A DNA stretch of 64,000 nt. Source: Aquincola tertiaricarbonis (lineage in GTDB: Bacteria > Pseudomonadota > Gammaproteobacteria > Burkholderiales > Burkholderiaceae_C). The DNA is taken from NCBI RefSeq assembly GCF_000969605.1, contig NZ_JZUE01000007.1, positions 62,001 through 126,000 on the forward strand, in the 5' to 3' direction. This document shows positions 33,840 through 43,670 of this stretch, one piece after another (position 1 is the first letter of the stretch; each line of letters starts with the position of its first letter). Below the pieces are notes generated by a model. That model worked only from the letters and a program-made list of their open reading frames with translations. It was not told the DNA's origin and did not search any database. Position numbers and translations under genes: made by a program.

Positions 33840-33899
33840 CACGCAGGTTTCCTGCAAAAGCATAAGCCGCCCTGCGGTACTTTGCAGGAAGCTTGCGTG
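33840..33899. promoter_or_regulatory. Extended operator dyad between Lrp regulator and hppD
   Basis: The arms CACGCAGGTTTCCTGCAAA (33840-33858) and TTTGCAGGAAGCTTGCGTG (33881-33899) match as inverted repeats at 17 of 19 positions, around a 22-bp spacer; the inner TTCCTGCAAA/TTTGCAGGAA is perfect over 10 bp. Lrp proteins bind paired sites at this scale, so this is the likely operator. Confidence 0.7.
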
Positions 33900-33946
33900 C
33901 ACCGCCTCCTACAGTGGAAGCAGCCACACCGCAACGGAGACACGCC

Positions 33947-35053
33947 ATGCAGTTCACTCCCTGGGACAACCCGATGGGCACCGACGGCTTCGAGTTCATC
34001 GAATACGCCGCGCCCGACCCGGCCGCGATGGGCCAGGTGTTCGAGCGCATGGGCTTCAAGCCGATCGCCAAACACCGCTACAAGAAGGTGACGCTGTACC
34101 GCCAGGGCGAGATCAACTTCATCCTGAACGCGGAGCCCGATTCCTTCGCCCAGCGCTTCGCGCGCCTGCACGGCCCCAGCGTGTGCGCCATCGCCTTCCG
34201 CGTGCAGGACGCCAAGGCCGCCTACGAGCGCGCCACCTCGCTGGGCGCCTGGGGCTTTGCCGACCAGGCCGGCCCGGGCCAGCTCAACATCCCGGCCATC
34301 AAGGGCATCGGCGATTCGCTGATCTACCTGGTGGACCGCTGGCGCGGCAAGAACGGTGCGAAGGAGGGCGACATCGGCAACATCGGCTTCTTCGACGTCG
34401 ACTTCGAGCCGCTGCCCGGCGCCGAGCTGAACCCGGCGGGCCACGGCCTGCAGTACATCGACCACCTCACGCACAACGTGCACCGCGGCCGCATGAACGA
34501 ATGGGCCGAGTTCTACGAGCGGCTGTTCAACTTCCGCGAGATCCGCTACTTCGACATCGAAGGCCAGGTGACGGGCGTCAAGAGCAAGGCGCTGACCAGC
34601 CCCTGCGGAAAGATCCGCATCCCCATCAACGAGGAGGGCAACGACACCCCGGGCCAGATCCAGGAGTACCTGGACCACTACCACGGCGAGGGCATCCAGC
34701 ACATTGCCATGGGCGCGCGCGACCTGTACCAGACGGTGGATGCCCTGCGCGCCAGCGGCGTGAAGCTGCTGGACACGATCGACACCTACTACGAGCTGAT
34801 CGACAAGCGCATCCCGGGCCACGGCGAGGACGTGGCCGAGCTGAAGAAGCGCAAGATCCTGGTGGACGGCAAGCCAGGCGAGCTGCTGCTGCAGATCTTC
34901 AGCGAGAACCAGCTCGGCCCCATCTTCTTCGAATTCATCCAGCGCAAGGGCGACCAGGGCTTCGGCGAAGGCAACTTCAAGGCGCTGTTCGAGAGCATCG
35001 AGCTCGACCAGATGCGCCGCGGCGTGCTCAAGACCGACAAGGCGGCGGTGTAA
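33947..35053 (+). CDS. hppD: 4-hydroxyphenylpyruvate dioxygenase
   Basis: A 368-residue non-heme Fe(II) dioxygenase that turns 4-hydroxyphenylpyruvate into homogentisate in tyrosine breakdown. Iron ligands are H173 (IDHLTHNVHRG), H252 (GIQHIAMG) and E329 (GPIFFEFIQR). The two-domain VOC fold and the C-terminal LGPIFFEFIQRKGD match the family. The ATG at 33947 has CGGAGA seven bases upstream. Homogentisate dioxygenase is not nearby. Under control of the divergent Lrp regulator by inference; the 3' end overlaps the convergent hydrolase gene by 26 bp. Confidence 0.96.
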   Translation: MQFTPWDNPMGTDGFEFIEYAAPDPAAMGQVFERMGFKPIAKHRYKKVTLYRQGEINFILNAEPDSFAQRFARLHGPSVCAIAFRVQDAKAAYERATSLGAWGFADQAGPGQLNIPAIKGIGDSLIYLVDRWRGKNGAKEGDIGNIGFFDVDFEPLPGAELNPAGHGLQYIDHLTHNVHRGRMNEWAEFYERLFNFREIRYFDIEGQVTGVKSKALTSPCGKIRIPINEEGNDTPGQIQEYLDHYHGEGIQHIAMGARDLYQTVDALRASGVKLLDTIDTYYELIDKRIPGHGEDVAELKKRKILVDGKPGELLLQIFSENQLGPIFFEFIQRKGDQGFGEGNFKALFESIELDQMRRGVLKTDKAAV

Positions 35054-35960
35054 GCCGGCGCAGCACCTCGCCCAACACGGCGGGGTGGCCCAGCAGCTGC
35101 ACATGCGCCATGCCAGGCACCAGCCGGTTGTCCGCACCCGGCAGCACGGCCGCGCTGACGGGGAACACCACGTTGTCGCAGTTGCTATGGAAGCAGGTGA
35201 AGCCGGCTGCCCAGGCCGGTCGTTCGGCGGCCTGCAGCTCAGCCAGCCAGGCGCTGCCCAGCCGCATCTGCCGCGCATTGGCCGCCCGGCCGAAGCGCGC
35301 CAGCCAGGTGCCACCGTGCGGCGTCGCGATGGTGACGATGCCGGCCGTGCACTCGGCCACCGGGTCGGCATGCAGCGCGGCGATCGAGCGCAGCCAGGCC
35401 CGCACGACCAGCCCGCCCATGCTGTGCGCCACCACCAGCGGCGGCCGGCCGGTGGCCTGCCGGGCCCGCTGCACCGCCTGCTGCAGCGCCGGCGCATGGT
35501 GCTCGACGGGCGCCCACGGCGGGCCCAGCGTCACCGCCACAAATGGATGGCCGGCGGCACGCAGGCGGCGCATCCACGGGTTCCACATCGCGCGGTTGCA
35601 CATGAAGCCGTGCACCAGCACCACCGCCGTGCGGCCCTGTGCCCCGGCCTCCAGGTGGTCGGGCTCGGCCCGGCTGCGGAAAGGCTGGCGCCAGCCGAAC
35701 ACCGCCACGCCGCAGGCCACCTCGTGCCACCAGGCGCGTAACAGCGCGCCTGGCCGCGCGCGCGGCACCGCTTGGTCGCGGTGCAGGCGGCGCATCAGCC
35801 AGAACTCCAGCGCCAGCACCGGCGCATGCGGCAGCGCCAGCAGCAGGCTGCCCAGCAGCGCCACCACCGGCTGGCCGCGCGGCCACCACCAGGCATTCCA
35901 CAGCACCAGCGCGGCCAGGATGGCCAGCACCAGCGCCTGCTGCAGCCGGGCGACTGTCAT
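35028..35960 (-). CDS. Membrane-anchored alpha/beta hydrolase (lipase-like)
   Basis: A 310-residue alpha/beta hydrolase with two N-terminal hydrophobic stretches (about 8-26 and 30-55) that could anchor it to the inner membrane. The oxyanion/nucleophile context is VVLVHGFMCNRAMW, the nucleophile serine is in AHSMGGLVV, and PGMAHVQLLGHP holds the distal histidine. It resembles triacylglycerol lipase-like/PGAP1-like hydrolases. The ATG at 35960 is followed by the hydrophobic region. It converges with hppD and diverges from fadD, so a lipid-handling role near fadD is plausible but unproven. Confidence 0.8.
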   Translation of the reverse strand: MTVARLQQALVLAILAALVLWNAWWWPRGQPVVALLGSLLLALPHAPVLALEFWLMRRLHRDQAVPRARPGALLRAWWHEVACGVAVFGWRQPFRSRAEPDHLEAGAQGRTAVVLVHGFMCNRAMWNPWMRRLRAAGHPFVAVTLGPPWAPVEHHAPALQQAVQRARQATGRPPLVVAHSMGGLVVRAWLRSIAALHADPVAECTAGIVTIATPHGGTWLARFGRAANARQMRLGSAWLAELQAAERPAWAAGFTCFHSNCDNVVFPVSAAVLPGADNRLVPGMAHVQLLGHPAVLGEVLRRLTPPPCRS

Positions 35961-36054
35961 GGGGTTCGACAGCGGATAACTACCGTGGCAGGCCTGGCGC
36001 GCAAGGCCGAAGATCGTCTGCAATGGTTCAACTGCACCTCAAGGACGTTCACGC

Positions 36055-37767
36055 GTGACTGCCACCACGGTACCTCCGATCGACCGCCCCTGGCTGGCCC
36101 ACTATCCGCCGGGCGTACCGGCCGAGATCGATGCCAGCGGCTACTCGTCGCTGGTCGATCTGCTGGAAGACTGCTTCCGACGCCATGCCACGCGCGATGC
36201 ATCGATCTGCATGGATGCGCGCATGACCTACCGCGACCTGGACGAGACCTCCCAGGCGCTGGCCGGCTGGCTGCAGTCCCTGGGGCTGGAGCGCGGCACC
36301 CGGGTGGCGCTGATGATGCCCAACCTGCCGCAGTACATGGTGGCCATCGCCGCAGTGCTGCGCGCCGGTTATGTGGTGGTGAACGTGAATCCGCTCTACA
36401 CCGCGCGCGAACTGGAGCACCAGCTCAAGGACTCCGGCGCGCAGGCCATCGTGGTGCTGGAGAACTTCGCCGCCACCCTGGAAGAAGTGATCCAGCGCAC
36501 CGAGGTGCGCCATGTGCTGCTGGCCGCCATGGGCGACATGCTGGGCTTCTGGAAGGGCCGGCTGGTGAACTTTGCCGTGCGGCATGCCAAGCGCATGGTG
36601 CCGGAGTTCCGGCTGCCCGCCGACGAAGGCCACACCGTCACCCGCTTCAACGACGCGGTGGCCGCCGGCCAGCGCCTGCCGCTCAAGCGCCCCAGCCTGC
36701 AGCCCGACGACATCGCCTTCCTGCAGTACACCGGCGGCACCACCGGCGTGTCCAAGGGCGCGATGCTGCTGCACCGCAACGTGGTGGCCAACATCCTGCA
36801 GAGCGAGGCCTGGTTCGCGCCGGCGCTCACCTTCCTCGGCGACAAGCCGCTGACCATCGTCTGCGCGCTGCCGCTGTATCACATCTATGCGCTGACGGCC
36901 TGCAACTTCCTGGGCCTGCGGCTGGGCATGACCAACCTGCTGGTGCCCAACCCGCGCGACATCCCCGGCTTCATCGCCACGCTGCAGAAGCACAAGGTGC
37001 ACATGTTCCCGGCGGTCAACACGCTGTTCAATGCGCTGATCAACCACCCGGACTTCGGCCGGCTCGACTTCTCCGAGCTGCAGATCTGCAACGGCGGCGG
37101 CATGGCGGTGCAGCAGGCCACGGCCCAGCAGTGGCATGCCATCACCGGCTGCTGGATCGTGGAGGGCTACGGCCTGTCGGAAACCTCGCCGGTGGCCACG
37201 GCCAACCGCATCGACATCCAGGGCTTCACCGGCAGCATCGGCCTGCCGATGCCGTCCACCGACATCGCCATCCGCGACGACGACGGCAACGACGTGCCGC
37301 TGGGCGCCGCGGGCGAGATCTGCATCCGCGGCCCGCAGGTGATGCCCGGCTACTGGCGCCGCCCCGACGAGACCGCCAAGGTGATGACGCCCGACGGCTT
37401 CTTCCGCTCCGGCGACATCGGCGTGATGGACGCCAACGGCGAGGTGCGCATCGTCGACCGCAAGAAGGACATGATCCTGGTCAGCGGCTTCAACGTGTAC
37501 CCCACCGAGATCGAGCAGGTGGTGGGCCTGCACAACGCGGTGCTCGAATGCGCCGCAGTGGGCGTGCCGGACGACAAGTCCGGCGAGGCGGTGAAGCTGT
37601 TCGTGGTGCGCAAGGACGGCGTGGCGGTGGACGAGGAAGACCTCATGCGCTACTGCCGCGACAACTTCACCGGCTACAAGCGGCCGAAATACATCGAGTT
37701 CCGCGACGAGCTGCCCAAGACCAACGTCGGCAAGATCCTGCGCCGCGAACTGCGACGTGCGGCCTGA
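36055..37767 (+). CDS. fadD: Long-chain fatty acid-CoA ligase
   Basis: A 570-residue ANL-superfamily ligase that activates fatty acids with ATP and CoA for beta-oxidation. It follows E. coli FadD closely along its length: YTGGTTGVSKGA (P-loop), VEGYGLSETSP, FRSGDIGVMD and the hinge IVDRKKDMILVSGFNVYP, with the C-terminal lysine in NVGKILRREL. The start is a GTG at 36055 with AAGGAC upstream. The gene overlaps the MBL hydrolase by 11 bp, so both should be cotranscribed. Confidence 0.93.
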   Translation: MTATTVPPIDRPWLAHYPPGVPAEIDASGYSSLVDLLEDCFRRHATRDASICMDARMTYRDLDETSQALAGWLQSLGLERGTRVALMMPNLPQYMVAIAAVLRAGYVVVNVNPLYTARELEHQLKDSGAQAIVVLENFAATLEEVIQRTEVRHVLLAAMGDMLGFWKGRLVNFAVRHAKRMVPEFRLPADEGHTVTRFNDAVAAGQRLPLKRPSLQPDDIAFLQYTGGTTGVSKGAMLLHRNVVANILQSEAWFAPALTFLGDKPLTIVCALPLYHIYALTACNFLGLRLGMTNLLVPNPRDIPGFIATLQKHKVHMFPAVNTLFNALINHPDFGRLDFSELQICNGGGMAVQQATAQQWHAITGCWIVEGYGLSETSPVATANRIDIQGFTGSIGLPMPSTDIAIRDDDGNDVPLGAAGEICIRGPQVMPGYWRRPDETAKVMTPDGFFRSGDIGVMDANGEVRIVDRKKDMILVSGFNVYPTEIEQVVGLHNAVLECAAVGVPDDKSGEAVKLFVVRKDGVAVDEEDLMRYCRDNFTGYKRPKYIEFRDELPKTNVGKILRRELRRAA

Positions 37768-38704
37768 GCAGGCGGCGCCGGTGCCGGCGGCGTTCGCCGC
37801 ACTCGGGCTGCAGGTGCTGGAGCGCGGCTGGCTGTCGGCCAACAACATCGTGTTCGAGGCGCGGCCCGGTTCGCCGTCGGCGGTGGTCGATACCGGCTAC
37901 GTCAGCCATGCCGACCAGACGCTGGCGCTCGTCGACACGCTGTTGCCCGGCGGGCCGGCGCGAATCATCAACACCCACCTGCATGCCGACCACTGCGGCG
38001 GCAACGCGGCGCTGCTGGCCGGCGGGGCCGAAGCGTGCTGGGTGCCCGAGCCGCTGCTGCAGGCCGTCAACCAGTGGGACACCGGCGGCGCGCTGAGCTT
38101 CGACGCCATCGATCAGCGCTGCACCCGCTTCACCGCGCACCACGGCCTGGCCGACGGCCAGCGGCTGCGCCTGGGCGGCGCGGACTGGCAGGTGCATGCC
38201 GCGCCCGGCCACGACCCGGACGCGGTGATGCTGTTCGAGCCCACGCAGCGGGTGCTCATCTCCGGCGATGCGCTGTGGGAGCGGCGGGTGGCCATCGTCT
38301 TTCCCGAACTGGTGGGCGAGGACGGCATCGGCCCGGCGCGCCAGGCGCTGGACCGCATCGAGCAGCTGGCGCCGCGCATCGTCATCCCCGGTCACGGCGC
38401 GCCGTTCACCGGCGTGGCCGATGCGCTGGCCGCGAGCCGCGAGCGCCTGGCGCTGTTCGCCGGGCAGCCGCTGGCGCATCTGCGCTATGCACTGCGGGCG
38501 CTGGTGATGTTCAACCTGCTGGAGCACCGCCGCCGGCCGCGGGCCGACTTGTTGCGCTGGATGACGGTCACGCCGCTGCTGGCCGAGCTGGCGCGCCGGC
38601 TGCCGGAAGGCACCTCGCCCGACGACTTCGCGGCCGACAACCTCGACCGCCTGCTGCACGACCGCACGCTGGTGGCCGACGGTGCCGACGTGCGCCTGCC
38701 GTAG
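37757..38704 (+). CDS. MBL fold metallo-hydrolase
   Basis: A 315-residue metallo-beta-lactamase-fold hydrolase. The dinuclear metal motif is NTHLHADHCGGN, with further ligands in HAAPGHDPDAV, LISGDALWE and VIPGHGAPF. The GTG at 37757 lies inside the fadD 3' end, so translation is coupled. Many relatives sit next to acyl-CoA ligases and may hydrolyse thioesters or lactones; the substrate is unknown. The C-terminal 100 residues are helical. Confidence 0.85.
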   Translation: MRPEQAAPVPAAFAALGLQVLERGWLSANNIVFEARPGSPSAVVDTGYVSHADQTLALVDTLLPGGPARIINTHLHADHCGGNAALLAGGAEACWVPEPLLQAVNQWDTGGALSFDAIDQRCTRFTAHHGLADGQRLRLGGADWQVHAAPGHDPDAVMLFEPTQRVLISGDALWERRVAIVFPELVGEDGIGPARQALDRIEQLAPRIVIPGHGAPFTGVADALAASRERLALFAGQPLAHLRYALRALVMFNLLEHRRRPRADLLRWMTVTPLLAELARRLPEGTSPDDFAADNLDRLLHDRTLVADGADVRLP

Positions 38705-38722
38705 CCGGCCCTGCCGGCGTCG

Positions 38723-39166
38723 TCAGCCGCTGATGTTCAGCGGGATGGTGACGGGGCCATCGTTCAGCAGCCGCACCTGCATGTCGGCGCCGAACTCGCC
38801 CGCCTGCACCAGCGCATGCTGCGCCCGGGCGCTGGCCAGCACCGCCTCATAGAGCTGGCGACCCAGCGCCGGCGGCGCCGCGTTGGTGAAGCTCGGGCGG
38901 TTGCCGCCGCGGGTGTCGGCCGCCAGCGTGAACTGCGAGACGATCAGCAATCCGCCGCCAATGTCCTGCACGCTGCGGTTCATCTTGCCGGCATCGTCGC
39001 TGAAGATGCGCAGTTTCAGCAGCTTGGCCACCAGCTTGTCGGCCACCGAGGGCGTGTCGGCCGGCTCGGCGCACACCAGCACCAGCAGGCCGGGCCCAAT
39101 GTGCCCGACCACCCGGCCATCGACCGTGACGGAGGCTTCGGCCACCCGCTGGATGACGGACAGCAC
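38723..39166 (-). CDS. dtd: D-aminoacyl-tRNA deacylase
   Basis: A 147-residue dimeric enzyme that removes D-amino acids (and glycine from tRNA-Ala) from tRNA. The catalytic cross-subunit motifs [17 protein letters not shown] (about 76-92) and [11 protein letters not shown] (about 133-143) are intact. The start is a GTG at 39166, seven bases after the tyrS stop, giving the usual [19 protein letters not shown] opening. It is cotranscribed with tyrS by position, a functional pairing since both guard tRNA charging. Confidence 0.94.
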   Translation of the reverse strand: MLSVIQRVAEASVTVDGRVVGHIGPGLLVLVCAEPADTPSVADKLVAKLLKLRIFSDDAGKMNRSVQDIGGGLLIVSQFTLAADTRGGNRPSFTNAAPPALGRQLYEAVLASARAQHALVQAGEFGADMQVRLLNDGPVTIPLNISG

Positions 39167-39173
39167 CTGTGCG

Positions 39174-40403
39174 TCAGCCCAGCGTCACGCGGGCGAATTT
39201 GCGCTTGCCCACCTGCAGCACGTAGATGCCGGGCTCCACCCGCAGGCCCTTGTCGGACAGCACCGTGCCGTCGATGCGCACGCCGCCCTGCTCCACCATG
39301 CGCAGGGCTTCGCTGGTGGAAGGCACCAGGCCGGCCTGCTTGAGCAGCGCGCCGATGCCCAGCGGCCCGCCGGACAGCGACACCTCCGGAATCTCGTCCG
39401 GCACGCCGCCACGGGCGCGGTTCTGGAAGTCCTGCTCCGCCGCCTCGGCCGCCGCCGCACTGTGGAAGCGCGTGGTGATCTCCTTGGCCAGCAGCACCTT
39501 GGCGCCCTTCGGGTTGCGCCCGCCTTCCACCTCGGCCTTCAGCTTCGCGATCTCGGCCTCGGAGCGGAAACTCAGCAGGGTGAAGTACTTCCACATCAGC
39601 GTGTCGCTGATCGACAGCAACTTGGCGAACATGCTGTTCGCCGGCTCGGTGATGCCGATGTAGTTGTTCTTGCTCTTGCTCATCTTCTCGACCCCGTCGA
39701 GGCCTTCCAGCAAGGGCATGGTGAGCACGCACTGCGGCTCCTGGCCGTATTCCTGCTGCAGATGGCGGCCCACCAGCAGGTTGAACTTCTGGTCGGTGCC
39801 ACCCAGTTCGAGGTCGCTCTTCAGCGCCACCGAGTCGTAGCCCTGCATCAGCGGGTACAGGAACTCGTGCACGCTGATCGGCGTGTTGGCGCTGTACCGC
39901 TTCTGGAAGTCGTCGCGCTCCATCATGCGGGCCACCGTGTAGCGTGCGGCCAGCTGGATCATGCCGCGCGCGCCCAGCGCGTCGCTCCATTCGGAGTTGT
40001 AGCGGATCTCGGTGCGCGCCGGGTCCAGCACCAGGCTGGCCTGCTGGTAGTAGGTCTGCGCGTTCGACTCGATTTGCTCCTTGGTCAGCGGCGGCCGGGT
40101 GGCGTTGCGGCCAGAGGGGTCGCCGATCATCGAGGTGAAGTCGCCGATCAGGAAGATCACCTGATGCCCCAGGTCCTGCAGCTGGCGCATCTTGTTCAGC
40201 ACCACGGTGTGGCCGATGTGGATGTCCGGCGCCGTGGGGTCCAGCCCCAGCTTGATGCGCAGCGGCGTGCCGGTGGCCTCCGACCGTTGCAGCTTCTTGA
40301 GCCACTCGGCCTCGGGCAGCAATTCGTCGCAACCGCGCTTGCTGACGGCGAGCGCCTCCAGAACGCGGTCGGAAGTCACGGCGTCATTCACATTTCTTGA
40401 CAT
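39174..40403 (-). CDS. tyrS: Tyrosyl-tRNA synthetase
   Basis: A 409-residue class I synthetase of the TyrZ-like group. The ATP motifs are HIGH (62-65, DIHIGHTV) and KMSKS (240-244), and GGTDQKFN binds tyrosine. The C-terminal S4-like RNA-binding domain ends near the stop ([11 protein letters not shown]). The ATG at 40403 has no good ribosome site, so a nearby GTG four codons on is an alternative. It is divergent from the M23 peptidase and followed by dtd. Confidence 0.96.
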   Translation of the reverse strand: MSRNVNDAVTSDRVLEALAVSKRGCDELLPEAEWLKKLQRSEATGTPLRIKLGLDPTAPDIHIGHTVVLNKMRQLQDLGHQVIFLIGDFTSMIGDPSGRNATRPPLTKEQIESNAQTYYQQASLVLDPARTEIRYNSEWSDALGARGMIQLAARYTVARMMERDDFQKRYSANTPISVHEFLYPLMQGYDSVALKSDLELGGTDQKFNLLVGRHLQQEYGQEPQCVLTMPLLEGLDGVEKMSKSKNNYIGITEPANSMFAKLLSISDTLMWKYFTLLSFRSEAEIAKLKAEVEGGRNPKGAKVLLAKEITTRFHSAAAAEAAEQDFQNRARGGVPDEIPEVSLSGGPLGIGALLKQAGLVPSTSEALRMVEQGGVRIDGTVLSDKGLRVEPGIYVLQVGKRKFARVTLG

Positions 40404-40456
40404 GGAGGGCTTGTAAATCCGGTGGTCCGGCCTACTCGAACGGGGGGGTGGGCCGA

Positions 40457-40462
40457 TATACT
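40457..40462 (+). promoter_or_regulatory. Candidate -10 box for the M23 peptidase leader
   Basis: TATACT on the plus strand lies 33 bp before the terminator hairpin at 40495. It overlaps the CTTGTAGGAC motif. The -35 region 16-18 bp upstream is G-rich and poor. It could drive a short leader RNA ending at the hairpin. Confidence 0.35.
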
Positions 40463-40494
40463 TGTAGGACAACGAGAACACGTCCCTATCGACG

Positions 40495-40549
40495 GCGTCC
40501 GACTCTTGATCTCGCTTCAATTCTAGCGAGGCCCTTCGGACGCTTTTTT
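40495..40549 (+). terminator. Strong intrinsic terminator inside a divergent leader
   Basis: Outer arms GCGTCCGA (40495-40502) and TCGGACGC (40536-40543) are perfect; an inner stem CTCGCT (40511-40516) and AGCGAG (40525-40530) is also perfect; six T's (40544-40549) follow. It points along the plus strand and lies just before the M23 peptidase start, with tyrS transcribed away on the other side. Confidence 0.75.
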
Positions 40550-40557
40550 CCGACCCC

Positions 40558-41997
40558 GTGGCCCGGCTGATCGTGCCGGCGCTACACGAATCTCGGGGCC
40601 CGTCGTCCCGCCAACTCAAATTGGAACAATTGGGAACGCTGGCGCGTGTCGGTACCGCCGTTGAAAATTTCACAAGACGACATCCCCGCGGCATCACTGC
40701 CGCCGTCGTCACTTTCCTGGCCGGGGTCTCGGCCACCGCATTCGGCATCGCCCCGATGGCGCCCGACGCGTCGGACCTGCCGCAGCGCATCGTCAGCGAA
40801 CAGGTGCTGCACGAGCCGCTGGACAGCCAGCTGGAAGCCCTCGCCGCGCAAGGACTGGAGCTCAGCCGCAGCGACCTCACACGCGGCAGCGACACCGCCG
40901 ACAGCCTGCTCAAGCGGCTGGGCGTGAGCGATGCGTCCGCGGCCGGCTTCCTGCGCCGCGACCCGGTGGCCCGCCGCCTGCTAGAAGGCCGGCCGGGCAA
41001 GATGGTGCAGGTGGTGGCCGACGCCGATGGCCAGCTGGTGAGCCTGGTGGCCCGTTATCCGGCCGAAACCACGGACAACACCGCTAGCCACTTCACCCGC
41101 CTGAGCATCCAGCGTGACGGCAGCGGCCTGCGCAGCAGCGTGGCCGTGGCGCCGCTGCAATCGCAGGTGCGGCTGGCCAGCGGCACGATCCAGAGCTCGT
41201 TCTTCGCCGCCAGCGACGAAGCGCAGATCCCCGACGCGATCGCTGCCCAGATGGCGGAGATGTTTGCCGCCGACATCGACTTCCACCGCGAACTGCGCAA
41301 GGGCGACACCTTCAGCATCGTCTACGAAGCGCTCACCGCCGACGGCGAGCCGATCACCTGGAACCAGGGCACCGGCCGAGTGCTGGCCGCCGAGTTCGTC
41401 AATGGCGGCAAGGCGTACCAGTCGCTGTGGTACCGCGACGCCTCCGGCCGCGGCGCCTACTTCGGCTTCGATGGCCAGAGCAAGCGCCGCACCTTCCTGG
41501 CCAGCCCGATGGAGTTCTCGCGCGTCACCTCCGGTTTCGCGATGCGCTTCCATCCCATCATGCAGACCTGGCGCGCCCACCGCGGCGTGGACTACGGCGC
41601 ACCCACCGGCACCCCGGTGCGCACCGTGGCCGATGGCGTGGTCACCTTTGCCGGCGTGCAGAACGGCTACGGCAACGTGATCGAAGTGCGGCACAGCAAC
41701 GAGCGCAGCACGCTGTACGCCCACCTGTCACGCATCGGTGTGCGCAAGGGCGACCGTGTCAGCCAGGGCGAGACGATCGGCGCCGTCGGCGCCACCGGCT
41801 GGGCCACCGGCCCGCACCTGCACTTCGAGTTCAAGGTGGACGGCCAGCAGCAGGACCCGCTGAAGATCGCCAAGAACGCCGAAGCGGTGACCGTGTCGTC
41901 CGCCCAGCGGGCCGACTTCACCGCCCGCGCGCTGAACTACAAGGCGCAGCTGGCGCTGGCCCAGACCATCGCAGGCAACCACGGCGACGGCGACTGA
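40558..41997 (+). CDS. M23 family metallopeptidase (LytM-like), membrane-anchored
   Basis: A 479-residue murein hydrolase-like protein. After a basic N-terminus is a hydrophobic segment (about residues 48-65, [18 protein letters not shown]) that anchors it, then a long periplasmic region and a C-terminal peptidase with the zinc motif HRGVDYGAP and GPHLHFEFK. The GTG at 40558 directly after the terminator is one option; a TTG at 40621 and further codons are others. It likely cleaves peptidoglycan crosslinks or activates an amidase. anmK follows 16 bp away, linking to cell-wall recycling. Confidence 0.85.
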   Translation: MARLIVPALHESRGPSSRQLKLEQLGTLARVGTAVENFTRRHPRGITAAVVTFLAGVSATAFGIAPMAPDASDLPQRIVSEQVLHEPLDSQLEALAAQGLELSRSDLTRGSDTADSLLKRLGVSDASAAGFLRRDPVARRLLEGRPGKMVQVVADADGQLVSLVARYPAETTDNTASHFTRLSIQRDGSGLRSSVAVAPLQSQVRLASGTIQSSFFAASDEAQIPDAIAAQMAEMFAADIDFHRELRKGDTFSIVYEALTADGEPITWNQGTGRVLAAEFVNGGKAYQSLWYRDASGRGAYFGFDGQSKRRTFLASPMEFSRVTSGFAMRFHPIMQTWRAHRGVDYGAPTGTPVRTVADGVVTFAGVQNGYGNVIEVRHSNERSTLYAHLSRIGVRKGDRVSQGETIGAVGATGWATGPHLHFEFKVDGQQQDPLKIAKNAEAVTVSSAQRADFTARALNYKAQLALAQTIAGNHGDGD

Positions 41998-42013
41998 GCC
42001 GCCGGCCGCCCGC

Positions 42014-43144
42014 ATGCCGCGGCCCGTCAACGCCTGCGCGCCAGGCCTGTACATCGGCCTGATGTCCGGCACCTCGCTGGACGGCGTGGACGGCGTGCTC
42101 GTCCATGTCGAGGGCGGCGGCCGCGCCCTGCAGGTGCTGCACCACGTGCATGCGCCCTTCAGTGCCGCCCTGCGGCAGGAGCTGCTGGCACTCAACCAGC
42201 CCGGCGACAACGAGCTGCACCGCGCGGCGCTGGCCGCCAACGCATTGGCCGAGGCCTATGCGCAGCGGGTGGAGGCACTGCTGCCGCATGCCGGCGACGC
42301 GCCGGTGCAGGCCATCGGCGCCCATGGGCAGACGGTGCGCCACCGCCCCGGTGAATTCGATGGCAGCGGCTACACGCTGCAGTTGCTCAACGGCGCACTG
42401 CTGGCCGAGCGCTGCGGCATCGACGTCGTGTGCGACTTCCGCTCCCGTGACGTGGCGGCCGGCGGCCAGGGCGCGCCGCTGGTGCCTGCCTTCCATGCCG
42501 CCTTGTTCGCGCGCAGCGGTCAGGCCACGGCCGTGCTCAACCTCGGTGGCATCGCCAACCTGACGCTGCTGGGCGCCAGCGGCAGCATCACCGGCTTCGA
42601 CTGCGGCCCGGCCAATGCGCTGATGGACGCCTGGTGCGAGCGCCACACCGGCCAGCCCTACGACGCCGAGGGCGCCTGGGCCGCCACCGGCCGCGTGCTG
42701 GAGGATCTGCTAGCCCAGTGGCTCGCCGAGCCCTTCTTCAGCCGCACTGCACCCAAGAGCACCGGCCGTGACCTGTTCGACCCCGGCTGGCTGGTCCGCG
42801 AGGTGCCCGCCGGCCACCGGCCCGAGGACATCCAGGCCACGCTGGCGGAACTGACGGTGCGCCCCATCGCCGCGGACCTGGCGCGGCATGCGCCGGATAC
42901 CCGGCAGCTGTGGGTGTGCGGCGGCGGCGCCTACAACCGGCACCTGATGGGCCGGCTGGCCGACCTGCTGCCCGGCGTGGGCGTAGCCGCCACCGACGAG
43001 GCCGGCATCGACGTGATGCATGTGGAAGCGGCCGCCTTCGCCTGGCTGGCGCAGGCCTTCAAGGAGCAACGCCCCGGCAACCGCAAGGAGGTCACCGGGG
43101 CGCTGGGGCCGCGTGTGCTGGGCGCCTGGCACCCGGGCGCCTGA
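42014..43144 (+). CDS. anmK: Anhydro-N-acetylmuramic acid kinase
   Basis: A 376-residue kinase that opens and phosphorylates 1,6-anhydro-MurNAc during peptidoglycan recycling. The N-terminal GLMSGTSLDGVD holds the catalytic Asp and phosphate loop; IGAHGQTVRHRP and VLNLGGIANLT and FDCGPANALMD are standard. ATG at 42014. It is 16 bp downstream of the M23 peptidase, so both likely belong to one cell-wall unit. It converges with erpA. Confidence 0.95.
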   Translation: MPRPVNACAPGLYIGLMSGTSLDGVDGVLVHVEGGGRALQVLHHVHAPFSAALRQELLALNQPGDNELHRAALAANALAEAYAQRVEALLPHAGDAPVQAIGAHGQTVRHRPGEFDGSGYTLQLLNGALLAERCGIDVVCDFRSRDVAAGGQGAPLVPAFHAALFARSGQATAVLNLGGIANLTLLGASGSITGFDCGPANALMDAWCERHTGQPYDAEGAWAATGRVLEDLLAQWLAEPFFSRTAPKSTGRDLFDPGWLVREVPAGHRPEDIQATLAELTVRPIAADLARHAPDTRQLWVCGGGAYNRHLMGRLADLLPGVGVAATDEAGIDVMHVEAAAFAWLAQAFKEQRPGNRKEVTGALGPRVLGAWHPGA

Positions 43145-43171
43145 GAAGGCGCCGGGCGCTGGCCGCGCCGA

Positions 43172-43549
43172 TCAGGCCGAGAAGCTGGAGCCGCAGCCGC
43201 AGGTGGTGGTGGCGTTGGGGTTCTTGATCACGAACTGGGCGCCCTGCAGGTCGTCCTTGTAGTCGATCTCGGCGCCCATCAGGTATTGCAGGCTCATCGC
43301 GTCGATCAGCAGCGTCACGCCGTTCTTGCTCATCTGCGTGTCGTCTTCGTTCACGATCTCGTCGAAGGTGAAACCGTACTGGAAGCCCGAGCAGCCGCCG
43401 CCCTGCACGAACACGCGCAGCTTCAGCTCAGGGTTGCCCTCCTCGTCGACCAGCTCCTTCACCTTGCCGGCGGCACTGTCGGTGAAGATGATCGGTGCCG
43501 GCATTTCATCGGCGACGGGCGTGGCAATCGGTTCGGCTACAGCGTTCAT
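43172..43549 (-). CDS. erpA: Iron-sulfur cluster insertion protein ErpA
   Basis: A 125-residue A-type carrier that delivers Fe-S clusters to apo-enzymes. The three cluster cysteines are present: C53 ([11 protein letters not shown]), C117 and C119 ([10 protein letters not shown]). The N-terminal extension of about 20 residues is Pro/Ala-rich. ATG at 43549 follows GGAAGGAGC. It is downstream of rplM-rpsI on the same strand but separated by a strong terminator, so it has its own promoter. Confidence 0.94.
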   Translation of the reverse strand: MNAVAEPIATPVADEMPAPIIFTDSAAGKVKELVDEEGNPELKLRVFVQGGGCSGFQYGFTFDEIVNEDDTQMSKNGVTLLIDAMSLQYLMGAEIDYKDDLQGAQFVIKNPNATTTCGCGSSFSA

Positions 43550-43670
43550 GGGAGCTCCTTCCAAGAGGACATGCGGTCAAACCGCTTGCGTTCAAGCCGG
43601 ATTATCGGCGCTGGGGCCTGACCCCACGCAAATTCGGGCTTGTGCGCGCAGGATCGCCACGGTACGGGGC

